DNA from: Planctomycetota bacterium
Lineage (GTDB): Bacteria > Planctomycetota > GCA-002687715 > DRQF01
Assembly: GCA_024275615.1 (NCBI GenBank)
Contig: JAJRYU010000614.1
Span: forward strand, 1-15,046
DNA length: 15,046 nt
Reading direction: 5' to 3'
Shown one piece after another: positions 7,571-14,781 of the stretch (position 1 is its first letter; each line of letters opens with the position of its first letter). The notes beneath the pieces are model-generated. The model had not been told where the DNA came from, did not search any database, and saw nothing but the letters and a program-made list of their open reading frames with translations. The translations under genes and the position numbers were made by a program.

Positions 7571-7577
7571 GGAAGGA
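7571..7577 (+). promoter_or_regulatory. Ribosome binding site of the glycosyltransferase fusion, partly inside a possible hairpin
   Basis: GGAAGGA lies six bases before the ATG at 7584. TCCTG (7557-7561) can pair with CAGGA (7569-7573) and cover part of it, while GTCCT (7556-7560) with AGGAC (7565-7569) is a competing small stem that leaves it free. Confidence 0.45.
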
Positions 7578-7583
7578 AGCCTC

Positions 7584-10337
7584 ATGAAAATCGGCTTTTC
7601 CTTCGAGAATTTGTATCCCGCTGCCACCCGCGCGGGACGTCACATTGAAACCTTGGTCCGCAGATTCGCTGATCGAGGTCACGAAGTTTTTGTGGTCACG
7701 ACACCATCTGATGACCCTGTCGAACCACAAGGCGTTGAAATCCTTCGCCTCCGCGAGGCACCAGGTGCCAAGGGGCACGGACGCAGTGATACCTTGCTTG
7801 GCAAGGTCATTACGAAATTCCTCAAACAGCACGGCGTTGACGTTCATTTTGCTGAAGGGCTCACGCCTCTCTCGGCCATCACTGTCAAAGCGGCGCAAAG
7901 GGCTGGCGCTAAGACCGTGATTCGTGTGCTCGCTGATGCTTCGGGAATCGTGCATTCCATCGGTGGAGACAAGCGTCTGACGCCGTCGGCATTGAAAAAA
8001 CGTATCTCGACAATCCTGCGCTACGCTGATGCCGCAGCGGCATCTTCCAAACATTGCGAGGAACTGTTGAAAGATCCATTTTCTGGTGACATTCGTGTCA
8101 TCGAGAAATGCGTTGATCTTTCGATTTGCAACCCAAATCGGGTGCAAGAACAAGATATCGCGACGATGCGTGAGAAATACGAAGTGGGCGATGCCCAGAC
8201 TCTCATCTACGCTCGTGAGGAAATTCGCGCTGACACGGTGATCAGTACAATCCCTCTCATGGCCAAATTGACTGCCAAGCTGGAGAATCTGATCTTGCTT
8301 GTGGCCGGTTGCATCGATGACAAAGAGCGACTGCTCGGAGCGATCGAAGATGCGGGATTGACAAGCCACTACCGCATTTGCGGCAGCTTGTCTCAACGTG
8401 ATCTATTTGCGGCGTATGCCACGTCAGATGTCTATTTGGCCCCTCATGATAGTAGGGCTTCGGAAAGTGAACTGTTGGAAGCTCTTGCTATGGGCTGTCC
8501 CATCGCTTGCCATGGAGAAAAAGCCGAAACAGCTCAGCGCTTGGTTGAGGAAAGCCAAGCTCTTGTTCTCAACGATGATGATGTTGAGAAAGCCGCAGAA
8601 CAGCTCATCGACCTCCTCGGTGAGTCCGAGCGAATCAAATTGCTCAAGGACAAGGCTCGCGAAGTTGCCTCCGGAAAGGACATTGAAGGCGCCATCGACC
8701 AAGTCGAAGAGCTTTTCGCTTCGTTGACCGGTCTCCCTGTTTCGGAATCGCTTGAAACCCCAGCCACTGATGATGCACGAGAGGATGGCAACGAGCCTCG
8801 TTCCAGCAACGCTGACTCCCGCGGGACAGATGGGGACGAGGAACACATCGGTGACGGCGAAGAAAGCGAAGATGCACGGGAGCTAGCCCTCGGCGATGAG
8901 AGTTCCGAAGCCGATCATGGCGACGATGAGGAAGAAGGTCACGGTCGCAAGCGCCGCCGTCGCCGTCGCCGTCGCCGTTTGCGTCACGACGAGGAAGAAG
9001 GCGAAGAGGAGGAAGACGGAGCTGATTCCGGGGATGAAATCTCTGAGACCGAGGCCAAGAAGTCACAATCTCCCAAGCGAGATGAGAAGCAAGAAGAGGA
9101 AATGCTTCTTGAGGCATCCGCTCGCTTGCGCGAGTTGGATTCAAAACTAACATTGCGTGATCTCATGCCTTTCCTTCGGCCCCCGAAGAATATCTTGGTC
9201 ATGTCGATGGCGTCGGCAAACGGTCAACACCGTGCTGGAGATGCAGTCTTTGAAGCATTTAAGTCTGTCGACCAAAACTTGCGCGTCAAGCAAGTCAACA
9301 TCGCTGATTTCTTGAACAAGGAATATGACGCTGCCGAAATCGACCGCATGGTTGACAACGAGTATCGGCTCAACAGCGATCGGTCTTTGGACCTGGCGGA
9401 AGAAGCGGCGGGTGAAGGCCATGAAGATGAATCGGCAAACTCGAAGAAATCAAGTGAGGACTTGATCAGTGACAAGATCTTCACCAGTCGTTTTAAGAAC
9501 TTGCTGCTCGAAAAGCGGCCGCACCAAATCGTTCTGACCCACTATTTGCCCATTCAATTTATTGCGCGGCTGAAGCGCGAAAACGATCTTAAGACTCGTA
9601 TCGCCGTAGTTATTACTGAATATGACCTGCATCCATGGTGGCTCGCTGAAGGGGTCGATCAGTATCTCGTCTCTTCCGAGAAGGTCCGGTTCAAGCTACT
9701 GCGTGCCGGAGTCCCTTCATCCATGATTGATGTGAGTGGCATCCCTGTCCATCCTCGATTTGAGGGCGAAATTGACCGGGAGAAAGTACGCCGAGACTTG
9801 GGGATTCGCTCAAGTGCTCCCATCGTTTTGTTGCGGCCTGGAGGCATCGGCAATACGGAACAGATCATGGAAGTGGTGGAGAAGATCGCTTCGGTGGGTT
9901 ATGGCTTCAATTTGCTGATCTTAGCGGGCAAGAACGAAGGACTGGTCAAGGCCGTGAAAGCCATGAAAGCACCGCGAGGAGTTTGGGTCAAGGCCTTCGG
10001 CTTCGTCAACAACATTGGTGACGTTATGGGGGTTTCTGACCTGATGATCACGCGTGCGGTTGGCCATACTGTTGCCGAGGCTTTTGCTTCTGGGTTGCCC
10101 CTGCTTCTCCTACGTCCGGAAACCCGAGCGGAAGAACGCACTGTCGATTGGTTTGTCGAAAGAGGTGTGGCTCTCAAGGCACACGATTCTCTTGATCTTG
10201 AGTGGTTGTTGACCGACGTACTGCGCAACCAGGGCCACATGCTTCGCGACATGCGCGAGCGTGCCGCAGCCGGCGGTCGTCCCAAGGGAGGCGCTGCCAA
10301 TATCTGTGTTGAGAGAATCAGTCGCTTGCTGCACTAA
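7584..10337 (+). CDS. Two-domain glycosyltransferase fusion: GT4-like plus MGDG-synthase/GT28-like, joined by a charged linker
   Basis: A 917-residue protein with no signal peptide or membrane helix. Residues about 1-380 resemble a GT4 GT-B transferase: MKIGFSFENLYP...GRHIETLVRRFADRGHEV at the start, a donor-domain GSLSQRDLFAAYATSDVYLAP, and ELLEALAMGCPIAC. Residues about 385-510 are an acidic, Ser/Asp/Glu-rich linker holding RK followed by nine Arg. Residues about 530-917 resemble the monogalactosyldiacylglycerol synthase/GT28 family: ASANGQHRAGDAVFEAF, THYLPIQFIARL, ITEYDLHPWW, then VSGIPVHPRF, and a GT28 C-terminal lobe with LLRPGGIGN, FGFVNNIGDVMGVSDLMITRAVGHTVAEA. The family transfers sugars to lipid acceptors at the membrane face. 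Some usually conserved residues are altered in both halves (see findings), so activity of each is uncertain. SD GGAAGGA supports ATG 7584. Lipid glycosylation is inferred. Confidence 0.85.
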   Translation: MKIGFSFENLYPAATRAGRHIETLVRRFADRGHEVFVVTTPSDDPVEPQGVEILRLREAPGAKGHGRSDTLLGKVITKFLKQHGVDVHFAEGLTPLSAITVKAAQRAGAKTVIRVLADASGIVHSIGGDKRLTPSALKKRISTILRYADAAAASSKHCEELLKDPFSGDIRVIEKCVDLSICNPNRVQEQDIATMREKYEVGDAQTLIYAREEIRADTVISTIPLMAKLTAKLENLILLVAGCIDDKERLLGAIEDAGLTSHYRICGSLSQRDLFAAYATSDVYLAPHDSRASESELLEALAMGCPIACHGEKAETAQRLVEESQALVLNDDDVEKAAEQLIDLLGESERIKLLKDKAREVASGKDIEGAIDQVEELFASLTGLPVSESLETPATDDAREDGNEPRSSNADSRGTDGDEEHIGDGEESEDARELALGDESSEADHGDDEEEGHGRKRRRRRRRRRLRHDEEEGEEEEDGADSGDEISETEAKKSQSPKRDEKQEEEMLLEASARLRELDSKLTLRDLMPFLRPPKNILVMSMASANGQHRAGDAVFEAFKSVDQNLRVKQVNIADFLNKEYDAAEIDRMVDNEYRLNSDRSLDLAEEAAGEGHEDESANSKKSSEDLISDKIFTSRFKNLLLEKRPHQIVLTHYLPIQFIARLKRENDLKTRIAVVITEYDLHPWWLAEGVDQYLVSSEKVRFKLLRAGVPSSMIDVSGIPVHPRFEGEIDREKVRRDLGIRSSAPIVLLRPGGIGNTEQIMEVVEKIASVGYGFNLLILAGKNEGLVKAVKAMKAPRGVWVKAFGFVNNIGDVMGVSDLMITRAVGHTVAEAFASGLPLLLLRPETRAEERTVDWFVERGVALKAHDSLDLEWLLTDVLRNQGHMLRDMRERAAAGGRPKGGAANICVERISRLLH
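8955..8978 (+). repeat. Four tandem CGCCGT hexanucleotides encoding an arginine run
   Basis: Four perfect CGCCGT units, preceded by one CGC, encode nine consecutive arginines in the linker of the glycosyltransferase fusion. A six-base unit keeps the frame when copies are gained or lost two codons at a time, so arginine number could vary between strains. Confidence 0.85.
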
Positions 10338-10356
10338 ATTCGGACCGAAAAACCAA

Positions 10357-10615
10357 GATGCCGAAGGGGGGGACCCCTGACCGGGCGCGCCGACCGAGAC
10401 CACCGAACGGGCGCTGGACGTCAGTCCGGCATCTTGTCTTTGCCATCTTGTCTTTGGCAAAGAGTCGCCGAACGTCAAGAAGCCTTGCGCGGCCCTTGAC
10501 GTCGCCAACCCATGGCACCGCGAAGAAGAAAAAAAAGAAGAAATGCCGGACTGACGTCCAGCGCTTCCGCTCGCTTCGCAAGGATTTTTTTGTGGGCGGA
10601 CGTCAGTTCGGCATC
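10357..10615. repeat. Nested inverted and direct repeat cluster between the fusion gene and lysS
   Basis: The gap between the two convergent genes is filled by related repeats. A 22-bp perfect inverted pair lies at 10411-10432 and 10543-10564. A third copy of its 17-base core (10598-10614) is in the same orientation as the first, with one mismatch. The outer ends, GATGCCGAA at 10357-10365 and TTCGGCATC at 10607-10615, are also inverted. Inside the 22-bp pair are two further stems: 10437-10445 with 10455-10463, and 10473-10479 with 10495-10501. There is also a near-perfect 15-base direct repeat (10428-10442, 10442-10456). No transposase or convincing reading frame is present. It may be a short non-autonomous repeat element, a paired-terminator region, or both. 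Confidence 0.8.
10522..10614 (-). terminator. Candidate terminator of lysS formed by the intergenic repeats
   Basis: On the minus strand, just after the lysS stop, 10614-10598 can pair with 10559-10543 (17 positions, one mismatch). The stem is followed by a T-rich run, read from the complement of 10542-10522. The loop is long (38 bases), which is atypical for an intrinsic terminator, so the call is tentative. Confidence 0.4.
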
Positions 10616-10624
10616 CCTGGTCTA

Positions 10625-12094
10625 CTAACCGTTGGGCCTCATTAGCGGGAAAAGGACAACGTCGCGCAAGTTGGACTGATTGGTGATCAGGGCGCAGAAA
10701 CGGTCAATACCCATGCCCCAACCACTGATCGGAGGCATGCCGTGCTCCATGGCGAGAAGGTAGTCTTCGTCCATGTCCATGGCGTCGTCGTCACCACTGG
10801 CTTTGAGAGCAGCTTGTGCTTCTAAGCGGGCTCGCTGATCAAGAGGATCGACAAGTTCTGAATAGGCGTTGACAACTTCCCAGCCTCGAATGACCAATTG
10901 AAAACGGTCGGAGACATTTTCTTCATTGTCATTGCGCCGAGCCAAAGGGGACAAGTCGACAGGGTGTTTCGTGAGAAAAATCGGGCCCACCATTTTTGGG
11001 CGACTGACCTTCTTGTAGAGCTGGTCGATTAGGTTACCACGCCCTAAACTCTCAACATCCTCTAACTCGATTCCGGCTTGGGCGATGGCATGTCGTAGTG
11101 AATCGGCATCATCGAAGGACTCGATGTCGATGCCACAGTCATTTTGAATCAGTTCGCGGAAGGAAACCCTTGGCCAGGTCCCGGAGAAGTCCACCATCTC
11201 GCCGCCTATTTCGATGGTCAACTTGCCGAAGAGTTCTTGCAAAACATGTTGGACCAGCTTTTCCGTGAAGTCCATGTTGTCTTCGTAATTCCAGTAGGCG
11301 CAGTAGTACTCCAACATGGTGAAGTCCTGAAGGTGCGACGGGTCCATCCCTTCATTGCGAAAGCACCGGGCGAATTCAAAAACACGATCGAACCCCCCAA
11401 CAATGCATCGTTTGAGATAAGTTTCCGGCGCTATCCGGAGGTAGACCTCCATGTCCAAGGCATTGTGATGAGAGGTGAATGGTTTGGCTGCTGCTCCGCT
11501 AGCCTTGGGGGCAAGGACAGGGGTTTCTACTTCGATAAAGGCCTGGTCTTCCAAGAATCGTCGCATCGTTCGAATCAGGTTGCTGCGCAGTTTGAAGCGC
11601 GCCATTGATTCTGGGTTCATGATGAGGTCGAGATAGCGTTGGCGGTAGAGGACTTCTTGGTCCTGGACTCCTTGCCATTTCTCTGGAAGAGGCAGAAGTG
11701 TTTTGCCGAGATGAGAAAAACTCTGAGCTCTCACCGTCTTTTCACCCGTCTTGGTCGTATACATGTCACCGGAAACACCGATGAAATCACCAAGATCGAC
11801 AAGTTTCTTGACGATTTTGTAGGTTTCCGGCCCAACATCATCTTGGCGGATGGAGATTTGGCAGCGACCGCTCACGTCTTGCAGTGTGATAAAGGAGAGT
11901 TTGCCCATGATCCTTGCCGTCATGACCCGTCCGGCGACGGAAACTTCTGGGGTCTCATCAGCCAGTTCTCGAGCGTCTGTCAGGAGATGGGAACGTTCAA
12001 AGCGCTCCGGATAGGGATTTTGACCCGCTTCTCGGATGCGTTCGAGTTTAGAAATCCTGACCCGGCGATACTCGTTGTCGGTTTGTTCGGCCAT
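10625..12094 (-). CDS. lysS: Lysyl-tRNA synthetase, class II
   Basis: A 489-residue cytoplasmic enzyme that charges tRNA-Lys with lysine using ATP. The N-terminal part (about 53-130) is the OB-fold anticodon-binding domain (VSVAGRVMTARIMGKLSFITLQD). The class II catalytic domain follows: the HLGKTLLPLPEKWQG and YRQRYLDLIMNPE hallmark region at 128-162, motif 1 around 176-196 (RRFLEDQAFIEVETPVLAP), motif 2 at 245-263 (FRNEGMDPSHLQDFTMLEY), and motif 3 at 458-471 (GWGMGIDRFCALIT). IFLTKHPVDLSPLAR and RGWEVVNAYSEL are also family signatures. Length is normal and all motifs are present. The ATG is preceded by AAGGAG (complement of 12102-12107). It is transcribed divergently from the TPR gene and ends in the repeat-rich gap. 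Confidence 0.97.
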   Translation of the reverse strand: MAEQTDNEYRRVRISKLERIREAGQNPYPERFERSHLLTDARELADETPEVSVAGRVMTARIMGKLSFITLQDVSGRCQISIRQDDVGPETYKIVKKLVDLGDFIGVSGDMYTTKTGEKTVRAQSFSHLGKTLLPLPEKWQGVQDQEVLYRQRYLDLIMNPESMARFKLRSNLIRTMRRFLEDQAFIEVETPVLAPKASGAAAKPFTSHHNALDMEVYLRIAPETYLKRCIVGGFDRVFEFARCFRNEGMDPSHLQDFTMLEYYCAYWNYEDNMDFTEKLVQHVLQELFGKLTIEIGGEMVDFSGTWPRVSFRELIQNDCGIDIESFDDADSLRHAIAQAGIELEDVESLGRGNLIDQLYKKVSRPKMVGPIFLTKHPVDLSPLARRNDNEENVSDRFQLVIRGWEVVNAYSELVDPLDQRARLEAQAALKASGDDDAMDMDEDYLLAMEHGMPPISGWGMGIDRFCALITNQSNLRDVVLFPLMRPNG

Positions 12095-12123
12095 TTGGAC
12101 GCTCCTTGGTGAATTCGGGCCGA

Positions 12124-12132
12124 AGTATAGCA
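12124..12132 (-). promoter_or_regulatory. Candidate extended -10 promoter for lysS
   Basis: Read on the minus strand, TGCTATACT matches the extended -10 form (TGn followed by TATACT, five of six to consensus). It would start transcription about 20 bases upstream of the lysS ATG, leaving just room for the AAGGAG site. No good -35 is seen, which is typical for extended -10 promoters. Confidence 0.4.
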
Positions 12133-12160
12133 GCCATGGACGTTGACTTCATGCCTGCTA

Positions 12161-12188
12161 TGGACTTAGAGCTTGGTCGTTTTATAAT
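12161..12188 (+). promoter_or_regulatory. Candidate sigma70-type promoter for the TPR gene
   Basis: A perfect TATAAT (12183-12188) lies 16 bases after TGGACT (12161-12166, four of six to TTGACA). The expected transcript start is near 12195, about 60 bases before the GTG at 12253. This agrees with the choice of that GTG rather than the earlier in-frame starts, which would lie upstream of the promoter. Confidence 0.5.
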
Positions 12189-12252
12189 CGGAAAAGTGCC
12201 TGGGGTGTTCACTGACGAATACCAATCTGAATTGCAACCGGAGACAAAAGCG

Positions 12253-13728
12253 GTGTCGAAAAGAAACATCTGGATCATCGTGTTGGTGGCCTTGGGGTTC
12301 TTCCAAATTGAAGTTCTCAAGGCCCAGGAGGGTCTCAAAGAAGCCCAGGAATTACTGAGAAATAAACAGTGGGCCAAAGCACAAGAGGCGTTTGATGCGC
12401 TCCTCCTCAATCACGGGGACAATTTCGACGTGCGATTGGGGATGGCTAAGGCCGCTTTCGGGAATGGCGATCCCGAAATCGGTGGTACCCATGCTGCGCG
12501 AGCGCTGAAGTTGAAGCCGAAGTCCGGGGAAGCGGCGGCAGTCATGGGCCGTTGTTTCTTGCAGCAAGGACATCGACAGGCGGCAAACCAAGTTGATCCT
12601 ACGGCGTTGTATGAGCAAGCCAACGAAGCATTCGATCTAGCTCTAAGAACCGACAAAAGATCGATCTCCTTGTGGATGGACAAGGGGAGTTGCCTCTACG
12701 CCATGGGCCAGTGGACTGAAGCAGGGAAGGCCTATCAAGAAGCATTCAAACTCAATACGAAGGTCGGTTCAACAGCCTATTGGTCGGGGTATAGTTTCCA
12801 TCAAGGACGCCAATTGGAGCGTGCTGCAGAAATGTACACCAAGGCTTTGGTTGCCGGTCTTGAAGCTGGGTTGCAAAAAAAGGCCATTGATGGCCTGTGG
12901 AATTGTTTCAAACCTGAGAATAGATGGCCGGGCCTACTCAAGAGCTTTAGTGCGTGGGTCAAAGCCAAGCCAAGAAACGACACCGCCCTGTGGTGGAAGG
13001 GTTATGTCCTCAATGCCAAACCAGACTACAAGGAAGCCCTGGTGACCTGGAGGCAGTTAGAGAAAGTGTCTCGGCGATATGGGCCTGAGGCTGTGTATTT
13101 TCAAGGTGTGGCCGCCAATGCGCTTGGCAGGCAGGACGAAGCCATTGCCCTGTTTTCCAAGGCCGGAAAAATGCGCTATGGCTGGACTGACAACAAGAAT
13201 CCTGGTCTTTCCTTGCACACCATCGCTGGTCAACTTTTTAGCAATGGCCAAATGGCGAAAGCTTGTGAAGTGGCCGAGAATAGTGCCTTGCCAGCGCTCA
13301 AAGGCAAAAACCGTGTTGCTCTTCAGAGTGATCTTGGGCTGTTCTACCGCGACTACGGCACTGCGCTTCGCGGGCGAAACAAGAAGAAGGAAGCTCACGC
13401 AGCCTTCGTGAAGTCCCGTGACTTCTATGGTGATGCCGTCAAGAACATGGTCAAGTACAAGAAGTTCTCGAAGCAATGGAAAGCCCAGGTCCAGAATGAC
13501 TACGGCCTCATGTTTCACTACCACTTTGACGATCCCCAGACGGCCCTCGCGAACTACAAAATCGCCTTGCAATATGACCCAACCAACAGCGACGCCTGCC
13601 TCAACTACGGTCGCATCATGTTGCGACGGGGAAAGCTCGAGGATGCTCTGGCTGTGGCCAAGCAAGGCAAGAGCCGGCAAGATTTGGTTGCTCTTATTGG
13701 GCAGATCAAACGAGCCATGGGCAAATAA
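12253..13728 (+). CDS. Exported tetratricopeptide-repeat protein
   Basis: A 491-residue protein. The frame is open from 12106, but the GTG at 12253 is preceded by GGAGA (12240-12244) with eight bases between and begins a good signal peptide: MSKRN, hydrophobic IWIIVLVALGFFQIEVL, then KA-QEG with cleavage expected near residue 24. The mature part is built of TPR-type helix pairs. Clear units are ELLRNKQWAKAQEAFDALL, CLYAMGQWTEAGKAYQEAF, then SFHQGRQLERAAEMYTKAL, then VAANALGRQDEAIALFSKA, and near the end DPQTALANYKIALQYDPTN plus IMLRRGKLEDALAVAKQG. Such arrays bind other proteins and assemble complexes; the partner is unknown. A more degenerate stretch (about 210-250 and 340-420) separates the repeat groups. 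It is divergent from lysS and convergent with parA, so it appears to be a single-gene unit. Confidence 0.88.
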   Translation: MSKRNIWIIVLVALGFFQIEVLKAQEGLKEAQELLRNKQWAKAQEAFDALLLNHGDNFDVRLGMAKAAFGNGDPEIGGTHAARALKLKPKSGEAAAVMGRCFLQQGHRQAANQVDPTALYEQANEAFDLALRTDKRSISLWMDKGSCLYAMGQWTEAGKAYQEAFKLNTKVGSTAYWSGYSFHQGRQLERAAEMYTKALVAGLEAGLQKKAIDGLWNCFKPENRWPGLLKSFSAWVKAKPRNDTALWWKGYVLNAKPDYKEALVTWRQLEKVSRRYGPEAVYFQGVAANALGRQDEAIALFSKAGKMRYGWTDNKNPGLSLHTIAGQLFSNGQMAKACEVAENSALPALKGKNRVALQSDLGLFYRDYGTALRGRNKKKEAHAAFVKSRDFYGDAVKNMVKYKKFSKQWKAQVQNDYGLMFHYHFDDPQTALANYKIALQYDPTNSDACLNYGRIMLRRGKLEDALAVAKQGKSRQDLVALIGQIKRAMGK

Positions 13729-13745
13729 CGTTCGGCTAACAAAAG

Positions 13746-13784
13746 AAAGAGGACTCAAGCTGATAGCTTGAGTCCTCTTTTTTT
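13746..13784. terminator. Strong, probably bidirectional terminator between the TPR gene and parA
   Basis: A perfect 16-bp stem (13746-13761 with 13765-13780) is followed by a T-run to 13784 on the plus strand. On the minus strand the same stem is followed by a mostly-T stretch (complement of 13741-13750). It therefore can stop transcription from both convergent genes, more efficiently for the TPR gene. Confidence 0.93.
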
Positions 13785-13827
13785 GTCGGGCCGGGGGTCG
13801 GACCCGATGCGGAACCCATGACAGCAG

Positions 13828-14781
13828 CTATTCTGCTGAGTGACTGGCCTCCTCAGGGCGAGTCTGGGATTCCTCCTGAGACGAAGACGAGGAGTCGACG
13901 GCACGTTCTGGTGTCATTTCTTCGGCGCTCTCATGGGCCGATTCTTCCACCTGGTCGTCAGTCTCCGTAACAATGATTTCACCAAGGTATTCCGCTGCGA
14001 GACTGCGATAGTCTTCCGCGCCATTTGATTCTGGAGCGTATTCCAACACAGTCCGGCCAAAGGAAGGGGATTCGGCCAGTTTCACATTCTGACGGATGCG
14101 CGTGGTAAAAAGGAGGGCGGGGAAGTGGTTCTTGATGTCGTCAAGGACTTCAAGAGCCAAGCGAGTTCGTGTGTCCATGCGGCAGGCAATGATGCCGCCT
14201 ATTTTCAGGCGTGAGTTTATTCTCTTACGAATGACTTCGACGACATCCATGAGTTTGCTCATGCCTTGGAGAGCAAAGAATTCGGTCTGCATGGGCACGA
14301 TGATTTCATCTGCGGCAGCAAGGGCATTCACGCACAACAGCCCCAGCGAAGGCGGGCAATCAATGAGAACATAATCAAAAGGAAGGAGATTGGCGTCGAT
14401 GGTGTCTTCGACTTGCTTATGCCATTCGTCAATGGCCTCTTTGAGAATCGTCTCTCGGCCCACCGCGGCCACCATTTCTACCTCGGCACCAGAAAGATCG
14501 ATGTTGCTGGGTGCGCAAAACAGATTGGGCATGCCGGTGGGTTGAATGACATTGGCCAAGGCTTCGTCAGCGACCAAGACGTCGTACATCGAGCGTTCAA
14601 GGTTGTAGATATCAACTCCAAGATGGGTTGAACCATTGCCTTGTGGGTCTAAGTCAATGACTAGAACGCGTTTGCCTCGTTCGGCTAACGCAGCTCCGAA
14701 ATTGACTGCCGTTGTTGTCTTGCCTACGCCACCCTTTTGGTTGGATATGGCAATGACCTTGATGTTGCGTTTGTCTCTCAC
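13828..14781 (-). CDS. parA: ParA/Soj-family chromosome-partitioning ATPase
   Basis: A 317-residue cytoplasmic P-loop ATPase of the ParA/Soj type, which binds DNA as an ATP dimer and moves ParB-bound cargo. The deviant Walker A is KGGVGKTTT (16-24) with signature Lys16, Walker A' VLVIDLDPQGN lies at about 39-49, and Walker B is FDYVLIDCPPSLG near residue 140. TEFFALQGMSKLMDVVEVIRKR and later RQNVKLAESPSFGRTVLEY are ParA/Soj wording. Two differences from ordinary Soj are visible: an extra dozen residues just before Walker B (around HKQVEDTIDANLL), and a roughly 45-residue tail rich in Glu and Ser. The start is GTG at 14781; its Shine-Dalgarno is weak. No parB lies beside it in this window: downstream is the convergent TPR gene. 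Cargo may be the chromosome or another structure. Confidence 0.93.
   Translation of the reverse strand: MRDKRNIKVIAISNQKGGVGKTTTAVNFGAALAERGKRVLVIDLDPQGNGSTHLGVDIYNLERSMYDVLVADEALANVIQPTGMPNLFCAPSNIDLSGAEVEMVAAVGRETILKEAIDEWHKQVEDTIDANLLPFDYVLIDCPPSLGLLCVNALAAADEIIVPMQTEFFALQGMSKLMDVVEVIRKRINSRLKIGGIIACRMDTRTRLALEVLDDIKNHFPALLFTTRIRQNVKLAESPSFGRTVLEYAPESNGAEDYRSLAAEYLGEIIVTETDDQVEESAHESAEEMTPERAVDSSSSSQEESQTRPEEASHSAE

Noticed and set aside
7194..8396. Long antisense open frame (about 400 codons) across the start of the glycosyltransferase fusion
   Set aside because: It covers the FHA gene end, the hairpin gap and the GT4 domain on the opposite strand. Its translation shows no domain, and the plus-strand genes have ribosome sites and recognisable families.
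10358..10645. Small frame (about 95 codons) through the repeat cluster
   Set aside because: It is a by-product of the repeats and the A-rich tract (lysine run); it overlaps the lysS end and has no ribosome site.
12106..12252. Upstream TTG/ATG starts for the TPR protein
   Set aside because: They lie before the TATAAT at 12183-12188 and would bury the signal peptide; the GTG at 12253 has GGAGA at correct spacing.
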